Below, piece after piece: positions 18,299 to 27,496 of a stretch of 64,000 nucleotides of DNA (position 1 is its first letter; each line of letters starts with the position of its first letter). Source of the DNA: Sphingopyxis sp. OAS728 (GTDB taxonomy: Bacteria; Pseudomonadota; Alphaproteobacteria; Sphingomonadales; Sphingomonadaceae); the NCBI RefSeq assembly GCF_014873485.1, contig NZ_JADBDT010000001.1, positions 1,240,001-1,304,000 on the forward strand, in the 5' to 3' direction. The translations under genes and the position numbers were made by a program. The notes below the pieces were generated by a model. The model was not told where the DNA came from and did not search any database. It saw only the letters and a list, made by a program, of their open reading frames with translations.

Positions 18299-18550
18299 GC
18301 GCGCGGCGCAGTCGGCGCCCATTGCCTTCGCGTCACCCTTATAAGACCAATTTCTGGAAACGGGGACTGCACTGCAGCCGCGCTTCCTTCAACGCGTCGT
18401 GCATCGGGAACGCCAAGGAATGGTGGCATTGCACGCGCAGAATCAAGAAAATTCGCTCTTTGCGAACATACATCTTGATGAGACCTATATAACCTATATA
18501 GTACCAATGCATCGAGCGGCCGTACGCCGCCGACCGGGAGACGAGATTCT
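18299..18550 (+). promoter_or_regulatory. nag operon promoter/operator region
   Basis: 252 noncoding bases before nagB-II. It holds AGACCAATTT at 18344-18353 and AGTACCAAT at 18500-18508 (half-sites shared with the hexosaminidase/regulator intergenic region), plus a 9-base direct repeat CCTATATAA/CCTATATAG at 18484-18501 close to the gene. The AT-rich repeat could overlap a -10 element. This suggests co-regulation of both units by the GntR protein; binding is not demonstrated by sequence. Confidence 0.4.
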
Positions 18551-19588
18551 ATGACGCCCAACGCCGCATCGGACGGACGACAGACGTTGATGGAGCAGGA
18601 AGCGGGCGAAGCGGCGGGCGCGGTTGCACGGATGCTGGAGGCGAATCGGGATGCGTTCGCCGCGATCGGCCGGCGCCTTCGCACCTCGCCGCCAGCGGCT
18701 GTCGTAACCTGCGCGCGCGGATCGTCGGATCACGCCGCAACCTATGCCAAATATCTGATCGAGACGATGACGGGGACGCCGACCGCGTCGGCCGCGCTGT
18801 CGATCGCCTCGCTCTATGACGCGCCCGCGGTCGCCGGAAACCGGTTGTGCCTCGCGATCTCGCAGTCGGGCAAGAGCCCCGACCTGCTTGCCGCAGTCGA
18901 ACAGCAGCGCGACGCCGGCGCCTTTGTCGTCGCGCTCGTCAATGCGGAGGGCACCCCGCTCGCCGAGCTCGCCGATGTGGTGATCCCGCTTTCGGCGGGG
19001 ATCGAGCGCTCGGTCGCCGCGACCAAATCCTATATCTGCTCACTCGCCGCGATCGCGGCGCTCGTCGCGGCATGGGCCGAGGATGCGGCGCTCGAAGACG
19101 CGCTGACCGCCCTGCCCGCGCAGCTTGCCGACGCGTTCGCGCTCGACTGGTCCCCGGCGGTCGCCGCCTTTCAGGGTGCGAGCAATTTGTTCGTGCTCGG
19201 CCGCGGTTATGGCCTCGGCGTCGCACAGGAGGCCGCCCTCAAGTTCAAGGAAACCTCCGGTCTCCACGCCGAAAGTTTCAGCGCCGCCGAGGTTCGCCAC
19301 GGTCCGATGGCAATCGTCGGCGACACCTTTCATGTTCTCGCCTTTGGCGGCAGCGACCGCGCGGCGGTCAGCGTCCGCGAGGCGACGACCGAGTTCCGCG
19401 GCCGCGGCGCAACGGTCCTGCTCGCCGATCCCGCAGGCGGCGACCTGCCCGCCATCGCAGCACATGCCGCGATCGAGCCGATCCTGCTGATCCAGAGCTT
19501 TTACCGCATGGCGAGCGCGCTCGCGCTGGCGCGCGGCCACAACCCCGACTCGCCTCCGCATCTCAACAAGGTTACCGAGACCCTATGA
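18551..19588 (+). CDS. nagB-II: glucosamine-6-phosphate deaminase, SIS-domain type (NagB-II)
   Basis: Two tandem SIS sugar-phosphate isomerase domains, 345 residues, lacking the glutaminase domain of GlmS. Family signatures: VVTCARGSSDHAATYAKYLIE, LAISQSGKSPDLL, AATKSYICSLAA in the first domain; FVLGRGYGLGVAQEAALKFK and the ETSGLHAESFSAAEVRHGP loop in the second. This class converts GlcN-6-P to fructose-6-P and ammonia in proteobacteria that lack the classical NagB. Its stop overlaps the nagA start by four bases. Confidence 0.92.
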   Translation: MTPNAASDGRQTLMEQEAGEAAGAVARMLEANRDAFAAIGRRLRTSPPAAVVTCARGSSDHAATYAKYLIETMTGTPTASAALSIASLYDAPAVAGNRLCLAISQSGKSPDLLAAVEQQRDAGAFVVALVNAEGTPLAELADVVIPLSAGIERSVAATKSYICSLAAIAALVAAWAEDAALEDALTALPAQLADAFALDWSPAVAAFQGASNLFVLGRGYGLGVAQEAALKFKETSGLHAESFSAAEVRHGPMAIVGDTFHVLAFGGSDRAAVSVREATTEFRGRGATVLLADPAGGDLPAIAAHAAIEPILLIQSFYRMASALALARGHNPDSPPHLNKVTETL

Positions 19589-20748
19589 TCTTTCGTTTCC
19601 ATAACGGCCGGGTCGCGCTGCCGACCGGCGCGGTCGGCGCGGCGGACATCGCGATTGCCGACGGCTCCATCCTGTCGGTGACGGCTGCTGCCGATACGGC
19701 CGCCGACGAGGTCGTCGACCTAGGCGGCGGCTGGCTGCTTCCGGGGTTCGTCGACACGCAGGTGAACGGCGGCGGCGGCGTGCTGTTCAACGACCAGGTC
19801 GATGTCGATGCGATCGCTGCGATCGGCGCCGCGCATGCGCGCTATGGCACCACCGCTTTCCTGCCGACGCTGATCAGCGACACGCCGGCGCAGATCGCCT
19901 CGGCGCTCGCCGCGGTCGACGCCGCGATCGAGCAAGGCGTGCCCGGCGTCGTCGGCATCCATATCGAAGGCCCGTTTATCAACGAGGTGAAGCGCGGCAT
20001 TCACGAAGCGCACCGTATCCGCCGCCTCGACGACGCGATCCTCGCGACGCTGACCGCGCCGCATCGCGGGCGCGTGATGCTGACGCTCGCGCCTGAACTT
20101 TGCGACGAGGACGACATCCGCACCCTCGTGCGCCACGGTGTGATCGTCAGCGCGGGGCACAGCGATGCGACCTATGACGAGGCGCAGCGCGCAATCGCCG
20201 CAGGGCTCACCGGTTTCACCCATTTGTTCAACGCAATGTCGCCGCTGCATCACCGCAATCCGGGTGCGGTCGGCGCCGCGTTCGATTCGGACACATATTG
20301 CGGGCTGATCGTCGACAACGTCCACCTGCACCCCGCGGTCGTCCGGCTGGCGATCCACGCCAAGGGCAAGGACCGCATCATGCTGGTCACCGACGCGATG
20401 CCCAGCGTCGGCACCGACGACAGCGAATTCACGCTGCAGGGCAAACGCATCGCGGTGAAGGATGGTGTCTGCATTTTCGAGGACGGCACGCTCGCGGGCA
20501 CGCATCTCGACATGGCGTCGGCGCTGCGCAAGACGGCCCAAGTGACCGGCCTTTCGGTGCCCGACGTGTCGGTGATGGCGAGCGCCACGCCCGCCGCCTT
20601 CCTGTCGCTGCACGATCGCATCGGGGCAATCGCGCCGGGGCAGCGCGCCGACTGGGTGTGGCTGGACGCCGAACTCGCACCGCACGCGACGTGGATCGGC
20701 GGACGGGTCATTTCGGACCCCGCGCCGGACCTTGTCCAGACCGCCTGA
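19585..20748 (+). CDS. nagA: N-acetylglucosamine-6-phosphate deacetylase
   Basis: Amidohydrolase-superfamily NagA, 387 residues. The N-terminal beta sandwich is followed by LPGFVDTQVNGGGGVLFND, the metal-binding glutamate in HIEGPFINEVKRG, histidines in SAGHSDATYDEA and HLFNAMSPLHHRNP, and the catalytic aspartate in LVTDAMPSVGTDDSEF. It deacetylates GlcNAc-6-P delivered by the PTS, giving GlcN-6-P for the preceding SIS deaminase. The ATG at 19585 overlaps the nagB-II stop; the frame is open further upstream but only antiparallel to known homology. Confidence 0.95.
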   Translation: MIFRFHNGRVALPTGAVGAADIAIADGSILSVTAAADTAADEVVDLGGGWLLPGFVDTQVNGGGGVLFNDQVDVDAIAAIGAAHARYGTTAFLPTLISDTPAQIASALAAVDAAIEQGVPGVVGIHIEGPFINEVKRGIHEAHRIRRLDDAILATLTAPHRGRVMLTLAPELCDEDDIRTLVRHGVIVSAGHSDATYDEAQRAIAAGLTGFTHLFNAMSPLHHRNPGAVGAAFDSDTYCGLIVDNVHLHPAVVRLAIHAKGKDRIMLVTDAMPSVGTDDSEFTLQGKRIAVKDGVCIFEDGTLAGTHLDMASALRKTAQVTGLSVPDVSVMASATPAAFLSLHDRIGAIAPGQRADWVWLDAELAPHATWIGGRVISDPAPDLVQTA

Positions 20749-20798
20749 TGATACATAAGCCGCACGACATAAGCGGCAGAAGTTTTGGGGAATAGCCG

Positions 20799-23288
20799 AT
20801 GAGCCTGATCATCACCTCTCCGCTCAGAGGCTGGGCGACGACGCTGGACAGCGTGCCCGATCCGGTCTTCGCCCAGCGGATGATGGGCGACGGCGTCGCG
20901 ATCCAGCCGCTCGGCGACACGGTGGTCGCGCCCTTCGATGGCGAGGTGGTGACGCTCCACGATGCGGGCCATGCGGTCTCGCTGCGCAGTGCCGAGGGCG
21001 CCGAAATACTGATCCATGTCGGGCTCGATACGGTGATGCTGAAGGGCGAGGGTTTCACCCCGCTGGTCGCGATCGGCGATCAGGTGTCGCGCGGCGACCC
21101 GCTGATCCGCTTCGACCTCGATGCGGTCGCGCTCGCCGCGACGAGCCTGATCACGCCCGTGATCGTCACCAATGCCGAGGCCTTTGCGATCAGCCGCCGT
21201 ACCGTCGATTGTTCGATCGGAGCGTGCGAGGCCCTGATGACGCTGGTGCCGGTTCAGGCGGAGACGCGGCGACGGTCGGATGACGGCACGCTGATCGAGC
21301 AGGCGGTAACGCTATCGCTGCCGCACGGCATCCACGCCCGCCCCGCGGCGCGGATCGGTGAGGCGGTGCGCGGGTTCGAGGCCGAGGTACATCTGCTGAA
21401 CGGCGACAAGCGCGGCGATGCGCGAAGCACGGTGGCGCTGCTCGCGCTCGGTACGGCCTTTGGCGACGAGGTGGTCGTGCAGGCGCGCGGGGACGATGCC
21501 GAGGCGGCGCTGGCGGCAATCGTCGCGCTGCTCGAAACCGACATGGGCGAAGGCGCGGCGGTCGCGAAGCCAGTGTCTGCGCCCCGCGAACAAGTCCTGC
21601 ACGCGGGACAGATCGGCGGCGTCATCGCCTCTCCCGGCCTTGCGATGGGGCCGGCGGCGCGACTGCGTCAGGTCGATATCGCGGTCGCACGCGATGGCGC
21701 GGGAGCAGCCGGGGAGCGCGCCGCACTCTTCGCGGCACGGGATGAGGTTCGCGGACAGATTGCTACGCGCGCCGACAGCGTGGACGGCAGCGTCGCTTCG
21801 GTCATGCAGGCGCATCTCGCGCTGATCGACGATCCCGAGCTGCTTGCGGGCGCCGAAAAGCGCATCGCCGAGGGACGCAGTGCGGGCTTTGCATGGCGCG
21901 GGGCGATCCACGACCAGATCGACGCGATCCGCGCGACGGGCAACGCGCATCTGATCGAACGCATCGACGATCTGATCGATATCGAGCGCCAATTGCTGTC
22001 GGCGTTGACCGGCACGCCGGTCGACGGTGAGGCGATTCCCGCGGGCGCGATTGTGGTCGCCGAGGATTTGTTGCCGTCGCAGCTGGTGGCTCTCGCCGCC
22101 ACGAAACCCGCCGGCATCTGCCTCGCGCGCGGCGGTCCGACGTCGCACGTCGCGATCCTGTGCGCGGGTATGGGGCTCCCCGCGCTCGTCGCGATGGGCG
22201 ATGCGCTGGATGCCGTTGCGGAGGGCGTAACGCTGTTGCTCGATGCCGAGATGGGGCATGTCACGGCCTCCCCCTCGCCTGCCGATGCCGAAGCCTTCAC
22301 CGCGCGCCTTGCCAAGCGCGATGCGCGGCGCGCGGCAGCTCAGGCCGCCGCAAAGGATGCATGCCAGACCGCCGACGGCACGCGCATCGAAATCTTCGCC
22401 AATATCGGCACGGTCGAAGACGCCGTGCTCGCCGCCGAGCAGGGCGCCGAGGGTTCGGGGCTCGTCCGTAGCGAATTCCTGTTCCTCGATCGCGACACCG
22501 CGCCGTCGGAGGACGAGCAGCACGCCGCCTATCAGGGCATCGCCGACGCGCTCGCCGGCAAGCCGGTGATCATCCGCCTGCTCGACATCGGCGGCGACAA
22601 GCCCGCCGCCTATATTCCGATTGCGCATGAGGAAAATCCGGCGCTCGGCCAGCGCGGCATCCGCGTTGCGCTCGCCCAGCCAAACCTGCTCGAAACGCAG
22701 CTCCGCGCGATCCTGCGTGTCCAGCCCGTCGGCCAGTGCAAGATCATGATCCCGATGGTCGCGAGCATCGACGAGCTGCGTCAGGTACGCGCGCTCGTCG
22801 ACCGGCTGCGCGGCGAAATGGGGATCGCGACCCCGGTCGAGGTCGGGGTAATGGTCGAAACCCCGGCGGCGGCGATGACCGCCGACCTGCTCGCCGCCGA
22901 GGCCGATTTCCTGTCGATCGGGACCAACGACCTGACCCAATATGTCCTCGCGATGGATCGCGGCAATCCGGCGGTCGCCGCCGGCGTCGACGCGATGCAC
23001 CCTGCGGTGCTGCGCATGATCGGCGAGACCTGCCGCCTCGCGACCGCGCGCGGGCGCTGGGTCGGGGTGTGCGGGGGCCTCGCCTCCGATCCCGCGGCGC
23101 TGCCGATCCTGGTCGGGCTCGGCGTTACCGAATTGTCGGCGGTCCCCAGCTTCGTCGCCGAGGCGAAGCAGATCGTGCGCGGCCTGACCCTGATCGAGGC
23201 GCGCGCGCACGCCGAGCTCGCGTTGCAATGCAAATCGGCGGCCGAGGTTCGCGCGCTCGCCCGTGCATTCGAGGAGACACGCCGATGA
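20799..23288 (+). CDS. fused PTS phosphotransferase EIIA(Glc)-HPr-EI
   Basis: Multi-domain PTS energy-coupling protein of 829 residues. Residues 1-150 are an EIIA(Glc)-type domain with phosphoacceptor His73 (LIHVGLDTVMLKGEGF). Residues about 167-255 are HPr with His179 (LPHGIHARPAARIG). Residues about 275-829 are enzyme I with the swivelling-domain phosphohistidine His450 (GGPTSHVAILC), VRSEFLFLDRDT, and the PEP-binding C-terminal block LSIGTNDLTQYVLAMDRGNP. One protein thus carries phosphate from PEP to the membrane EIIB. It lies directly before nagE with a four-base overlap, making a self-contained GlcNAc PTS. Confidence 0.94.
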   Translation: MSLIITSPLRGWATTLDSVPDPVFAQRMMGDGVAIQPLGDTVVAPFDGEVVTLHDAGHAVSLRSAEGAEILIHVGLDTVMLKGEGFTPLVAIGDQVSRGDPLIRFDLDAVALAATSLITPVIVTNAEAFAISRRTVDCSIGACEALMTLVPVQAETRRRSDDGTLIEQAVTLSLPHGIHARPAARIGEAVRGFEAEVHLLNGDKRGDARSTVALLALGTAFGDEVVVQARGDDAEAALAAIVALLETDMGEGAAVAKPVSAPREQVLHAGQIGGVIASPGLAMGPAARLRQVDIAVARDGAGAAGERAALFAARDEVRGQIATRADSVDGSVASVMQAHLALIDDPELLAGAEKRIAEGRSAGFAWRGAIHDQIDAIRATGNAHLIERIDDLIDIERQLLSALTGTPVDGEAIPAGAIVVAEDLLPSQLVALAATKPAGICLARGGPTSHVAILCAGMGLPALVAMGDALDAVAEGVTLLLDAEMGHVTASPSPADAEAFTARLAKRDARRAAAQAAAKDACQTADGTRIEIFANIGTVEDAVLAAEQGAEGSGLVRSEFLFLDRDTAPSEDEQHAAYQGIADALAGKPVIIRLLDIGGDKPAAYIPIAHEENPALGQRGIRVALAQPNLLETQLRAILRVQPVGQCKIMIPMVASIDELRQVRALVDRLRGEMGIATPVEVGVMVETPAAAMTADLLAAEADFLSIGTNDLTQYVLAMDRGNPAVAAGVDAMHPAVLRMIGETCRLATARGRWVGVCGGLASDPAALPILVGLGVTELSAVPSFVAEAKQIVRGLTLIEARAHAELALQCKSAAEVRALARAFEETRR

Positions 23289-24967
23289 GGAAGATGCTCG
23301 AAACGCTCCAGCCGCTCGGCCGCGCGCTGATGCTGCCGATTGCGGTGCTGCCGATTGCCGGGCTGCTGCTGCGCATCGGCCAGCCCGATTTGCTCGATAT
23401 CGCCTTCATCTCGGCAGCGGGCGCGGCGATTTTCGAAAATCTTGGCATATTGTTCGCGATCGGCGTCGCGGTCGGCTTTGCGCGCGACGGCAATGGCGCT
23501 GCGGCGCTCGCGGGCGTCGTCTGCTACCTCGTCACCACCACTGGCGCGCAGACCTTCCTCGCCGCGCCGCCCGATATCGGCGCCGGCCTGCCCGAGGCGG
23601 CGGCGGCGCTAACGGCAAAGAACTGGACTCTAACGCAGATCGACAAGCTCGAGGTGCCCATAGGCATATTGTCGGGCCTGATCGGCGGCAATTTCTACAA
23701 CCGCTTCGCGACGATCGCGCTCCCCGAATATCTTGCCTTCTTCGGCGGCCGGCGCTTCGTTCCGATCGCGAGCGGCGTCGCCGGGCTGCTGCTCGCGGCG
23801 GTGCTCGGCTATGGCTATGCGCATATCAGCGGCGCGATCGATGCCGCGAGCCGAACCGTCGTCGAGAGCGGCGGTGCGGGGCTTTTCGTCTATGGCGTGC
23901 TCAACCGGTTGCTGATCGTCACCGGTCTGCACCATATCATCAACAACGCCGCCTGGTTCGTCGTCGGCGATTTCGGCGGCGCGACCGGCGACCTGCGGCG
24001 CTTCTTCGCGGGCGATCCCACTGCAGGCGCGTTCATGTCGGGCTTCTTTCCGGTGATGATGTTCGGCCTGCCCGCCGCGTGCCTCGCCATGTACCATGAG
24101 GCGCGGCCCGAGCGGCGTAAAGCGGTCGGCGGCATGCTGTTCAGCCTCGCCTTCACCAGCTTCCTGACCGGCGTGACCGAACCGATCGAGTTCACCTTCA
24201 TGTTTGTCGCGCCCCTGCTCTATGCGATCCACGCGCTGCTGACCGGCGTCGCGATGGCGCTGATGAACGCGCTCGACGTGAAGCTCGGTTTCGGGTTCTC
24301 GGCGGGACTGTTCGACTATGTGCTGAACTTCAGCCTCGCGACGCGGCCGTGGATGCTGCTCCCGGTGGGCGCCGCTTATGCCGCGCTCTATTACGGCCTG
24401 TTCCGCTTCTTCATCCGCCGCTTCGACCTTGCGACGCCGGGACGCGAAAAAGGCGTCGTTGCCGAAGCCGCGACGCAATCGGCGGGCGGGGCACGCGGCG
24501 GCGCCTTTGTTGCGGCACTCGGCGGCGCGGCCAATCTGGTCAGCGTCGACGCCTGCACAACCCGCCTGCGCCTGATCGTCGCCGACAGCCAGGCCATCGA
24601 CGACGACGCGCTGACCGCGCTGGGCGCGCGCGGCATCATCCGCCCGTCCGAAAAGGCGGCGCAGGTCGTGCTCGGGCCGATCGCCGATCTGGTCGCCGAG
24701 GAAATCCGCGGCGCACTGGCGTGGAGCGGTGCCGCGGCAGCGGCGACGCTGACCCCGGTGATAGCGGGCGGCACCGACGCCGCGGGGCTACCCGCGGAGA
24801 TCGTCGGCGCGCTCGGCGGCGATGCCAATGTCCGCACCGTCCATGCGCTGCACGGCCGTTTCCGGGTCGAGCTCGCCGATGCGGGGCGCGTCGACGAAAG
24901 CGCGCTCGCGCGATTGACGCATGGCATCGCCCGCCCGCGCCCCGATGTCTGCCATATCCTGACCTGA
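23285..24967 (+). CDS. nagE: GlcNAc-specific PTS permease EIICB with extra EIIB-like tail
   Basis: 560 residues. EIIC membrane domain (about residues 1-365) begins LQPLGRALMLPIAVLPIAGL and contains GLHHIINNAAWFVVGDFGG and FMFVAPLLYAIHA, typical of the glucose/GlcNAc family. The EIIB domain at about 398-470 has the phosphorylated Cys424 in VDACTTRLRLIV. The usual C-terminal EIIA of NagE is absent; it is supplied by the upstream fused protein. Instead, residues about 497-560 repeat the EIIB pattern (IVGALGGDANVRTVHALHGR against VAALGGAANLVSVDACTTR), with Leu522 at the cysteine position. This second copy cannot be phosphorylated there and may be structural or regulatory. Confidence 0.92.
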   Translation: MRKMLETLQPLGRALMLPIAVLPIAGLLLRIGQPDLLDIAFISAAGAAIFENLGILFAIGVAVGFARDGNGAAALAGVVCYLVTTTGAQTFLAAPPDIGAGLPEAAAALTAKNWTLTQIDKLEVPIGILSGLIGGNFYNRFATIALPEYLAFFGGRRFVPIASGVAGLLLAAVLGYGYAHISGAIDAASRTVVESGGAGLFVYGVLNRLLIVTGLHHIINNAAWFVVGDFGGATGDLRRFFAGDPTAGAFMSGFFPVMMFGLPAACLAMYHEARPERRKAVGGMLFSLAFTSFLTGVTEPIEFTFMFVAPLLYAIHALLTGVAMALMNALDVKLGFGFSAGLFDYVLNFSLATRPWMLLPVGAAYAALYYGLFRFFIRRFDLATPGREKGVVAEAATQSAGGARGGAFVAALGGAANLVSVDACTTRLRLIVADSQAIDDDALTALGARGIIRPSEKAAQVVLGPIADLVAEEIRGALAWSGAAAAATLTPVIAGGTDAAGLPAEIVGALGGDANVRTVHALHGRFRVELADAGRVDESALARLTHGIARPRPDVCHILT

Positions 24968-24969
24968 AT

Positions 24970-25290
24970 TCAGGCCGGCGACGACATCTTCATCAGCACC
25001 AGCCCGCCGACGATCAGCAGCGCGGCGACGATACGCATCGCATTCGCCTGTTCGCCGAGCACGAAAATGCCGACCAGAAACGCGCCGACCGCGCCAATCC
25101 CGGTCCAGATCGTATAGGCAGTGCCGAGCGGCAGCGATTTCATCGACAGCGAGAGAAGCGCGAAGCTTGCGATCATCGCGACGAGCGTGACGAGCGACGG
25201 CCCGAGCTTCGAGAAGCCCTCCGATTGCTTCATCGAAAAAGCCCACACGACTTCGAGCACGCCAGCGATCGTCAGGTAAATCCAGGCCAT
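24970..25290 (-). CDS. sugE: small multidrug resistance transporter SugE/Gdx
   Basis: SMR-family protein of 106 residues with four membrane helices. The N-terminal AWIYLTIAGVLEVVWAFSMK carries the essential membrane glutamate (Glu13 or thereabouts). The SugE/Gdx signature LPLGTAYTIWTGIGAVGAF and the SEGFSKLGPS loop separate it from EmrE-like drug pumps. Proteins of this subgroup export guanidinium in exchange for protons. It converges on nagE with two bases between the stops and has a structured leader upstream. The start is the ATG following a GAAGGAGG Shine-Dalgarno sequence. Confidence 0.9.
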   Translation of the reverse strand: MAWIYLTIAGVLEVVWAFSMKQSEGFSKLGPSLVTLVAMIASFALLSLSMKSLPLGTAYTIWTGIGAVGAFLVGIFVLGEQANAMRIVAALLIVGGLVLMKMSSPA

Positions 25291-25400
25291 GACAGCCTCC
25301 TTCAAAGGCTGCCGGGCCGTCCCGGACTTGAAGACCCGCACAGCGCGCGGGCGAGGACGTGGCCTCTTTGGATGTCCGCGCCCCCTAGCGTCAGGAGAAC
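25291..25400 (-). promoter_or_regulatory. structured leader of sugE, possibly guanidine-responsive
   Basis: Read on the minus strand, a CTAGGGG block is followed by a hairpin CCGGG-ACGG-CCCGG at 25325-25312 and then a second hairpin CAGCCT...AGGCTG (25311-25293) that places the AAGGAGG ribosome-binding site in its loop and arm. A stem capped by an ACGR tetraloop is the hallmark of guanidine-II (mini-ykkC) riboswitches, which normally have two such hairpins. Only one is obvious here. CTAGGG is also a guanidine-I block, but the other guanidine-I motifs are not seen. SD occlusion by the last stem suggests regulated translation. Confidence 0.4.
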
Positions 25401-25450
25401 GCGGCATCAAGCGCAGCCCAAAAAAGCCCGTCGCCGGTCGCGCAGTGAGC

Positions 25451-27496
25451 TCAGCGGTTTGGCGCGAGCCGCATCGCGGCACCGCCGCCCGGCGCGAGCC
25501 ACAGCTTGTAGCTGTCGCCCTTCTTCACCTTGACCGTGTCATAGGCGATGCGGTGCCGCGCGTCGGTCAGATAAGTGGCGCCCTCGCCGTCCTTCCAGAT
25601 CGTCGCGGTATAGGTCTTTCCGGATTCGAGGAAATCGAAGTTCAGCGCCAGCGTGCGTTCGGTCGCGTCGTTAACCCCGCCGACATACCAGTCAGCGCTA
25701 TTCCGGTCCTTGCGCGCGAAGATCGCGTAATCGCCGACCTCGCCCGCGATGAGCTTGCTGTCGGCCCAATCGGCGGGGACCTGTTTGATGAATTCGAGCT
25801 CGCGCGGATATTTCTCCAGATTCTCGATGAAGTCGGCCGCCATCTGGATCGGCGAATAGAGCGCGAGATAGAGCCCGAGTTGCTTCGCGAGCGTCGAGGC
25901 GAGCGGCGCCTTGTTCGCCCCTTCGAGGCTCAGCACGCCGGGGGTGAAGTCCATCGGCCCCGACAGCATGCGCGTATAGACGAGCGTCGGTTCATGGTCC
26001 GGGCCGTTCGCGAAGGCACCCCACGCATTATACTCCATGCCGCGTGCGCCCTCGCGCGCGACCCAGTTGGGATAGGTCCGGCGGAGCCCGGTGTCCTTGA
26101 TCGGTTCGTGCGGATTGACCGCGACATGATATTTGGCGGCGGTTTCGACGACCTTCAGATGATGCTGCACCTGACGCTGGCCGTCGTGCCATTCCATCGC
26201 GATCGTTCCAGGCGTTTCGCCGGGCGCAATGATCCCGCCCGCGTCGGCGACATAGCCGGTCTTGACCGTCCCCACGCCGAGCTGGCCATAAAGCTTCATC
26301 GCGTCGTCGAGCTGCGCCTCATAGACCGCGATATTGCCGCCGGTTTCGTGATGGCCGATCAGTTGCACGCCCTTTCTGCGCGCATAGTCGGTGACCGCCT
26401 TCAGGTCGAAATCGGGGGTCGCCTGCGTGAAGCTGAACTCATCGCCATGGCCGAACCAGTTGCCGTTCCAGCCCTTGTTCCAGCCCTCGACGAGCACGCC
26501 GCCGAAGCCGTGCTTCGCGGCAAAATCGATATATTGCTTGGTCCTTGTCGTCGTCGCGCCATGCTTCGGCCCTTCGGCCCAGCTCCAGTCGCCGCGGATC
26601 ATCCCCCACCAGATGCCGATATATTTCATCGGCTTGAACCAGCTGACATCGCCCAGCTTGTTCGGTTCGTTGAGGTTGAGTTCGAGGTCGCTTTCGACCA
26701 GCCCCGCCGCATTGTCGGCGATCCGGATCGTCCGCCACGGCGTCGCGAACGGCAGGTCGCGTATGACGCGCGCGCCCTTCGACGAGGGCGACAGCGTGGC
26801 GCGGAACTTCTGTCCCTCGGCGCGCTTGAACCACATGCCGGCATAGTCGACGAGCGCGGCTTCGTGGAATGCCAGGTGCGTTCCGTCGTCGAGGCGCATC
26901 GTGATCGGCGTGTGCGCGGTCGCGACCGCGTCGATCGGCGTCTTTTGATAGAATTGTTCGTAGCGGTTCCACTCGCCGCCGGTGATCCACCATGCGGTGC
27001 CCTTGGGTGCGATGTCGAATTCGGTGATTTCGTCGACGATCTTTGCGGTCGGGAGGCCGGCCTGCTCGGGCAGTTCGTAGCGGAAGCCGATGCCGTCGTC
27101 GAAGAGGCGGAAGCGGATGTTCATCGCATGGCCGCCCCAGCTCTTGTCCTGACGGAAGCGGACGAGCAGTTCATTGTGCCGGTCGCGCACGAAGCGGCGC
27201 TCGCCCCACGGCTGTTCCCAGCGCGTGTCGCCGCTCGCGCGCTCGACGCTTTCGATCGTGAAGCCGCGTTGCAGCCCGATGCGGTCGGCGAGGATGAAGC
27301 CGAGCTTCGACGGCGCGATCAGTAATTTGCCTTTGCGCGACAGCGACCATGTCGGTCGCTGGTCATTGTCGGTCGACACGGTGAGCGTGATGGCGCCATC
27401 GGGCGACGAGGCCACCTGCCCGGGCCGCGCGTCCTGCGCAAAGGCGGGCGTCGCTGCCACGGCGAGCAGCGGGAGGGCGGCGAACAGGCTACGCAT
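25451..27496 (-). CDS. glycoside hydrolase family 97 (alpha-glucosidase, SusB-like)
   Basis: Secreted GH97 enzyme, 681 residues, after the signal peptide RSLFAALPLLAVAATPAFA. An N-terminal beta-sandwich (SPDGAITLTVSTDNDQRPTW) is followed by the barrel (KYIGIWWGMIRGDWSW, GGVLVEGWNKGWNGNW, LIGHHETGGNIAVYE) and a C-terminal domain (DWYVGGVND, VKKGDSYKLWLAPGGG). Family members hydrolyse alpha-glucosidic bonds of malto-oligosaccharides. The ATG overlaps the stop of the upstream GH13 gene by four bases, and the signal peptide begins exactly there. It is the last gene of the maltose/starch operon. Confidence 0.93.
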   Translation of the reverse strand: MRSLFAALPLLAVAATPAFAQDARPGQVASSPDGAITLTVSTDNDQRPTWSLSRKGKLLIAPSKLGFILADRIGLQRGFTIESVERASGDTRWEQPWGERRFVRDRHNELLVRFRQDKSWGGHAMNIRFRLFDDGIGFRYELPEQAGLPTAKIVDEITEFDIAPKGTAWWITGGEWNRYEQFYQKTPIDAVATAHTPITMRLDDGTHLAFHEAALVDYAGMWFKRAEGQKFRATLSPSSKGARVIRDLPFATPWRTIRIADNAAGLVESDLELNLNEPNKLGDVSWFKPMKYIGIWWGMIRGDWSWAEGPKHGATTTRTKQYIDFAAKHGFGGVLVEGWNKGWNGNWFGHGDEFSFTQATPDFDLKAVTDYARRKGVQLIGHHETGGNIAVYEAQLDDAMKLYGQLGVGTVKTGYVADAGGIIAPGETPGTIAMEWHDGQRQVQHHLKVVETAAKYHVAVNPHEPIKDTGLRRTYPNWVAREGARGMEYNAWGAFANGPDHEPTLVYTRMLSGPMDFTPGVLSLEGANKAPLASTLAKQLGLYLALYSPIQMAADFIENLEKYPRELEFIKQVPADWADSKLIAGEVGDYAIFARKDRNSADWYVGGVNDATERTLALNFDFLESGKTYTATIWKDGEGATYLTDARHRIAYDTVKVKKGDSYKLWLAPGGGAAMRLAPNR

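Noticed and set aside
25291..25480. Calling the sugE leader a guanidine-I (ykkC) riboswitch outright
   Set aside because: CTAGGG is present, but I do not see the GGUCCGAGAG and GGGAUAAAAG blocks that define the class; only a generic structured-leader call is supported.
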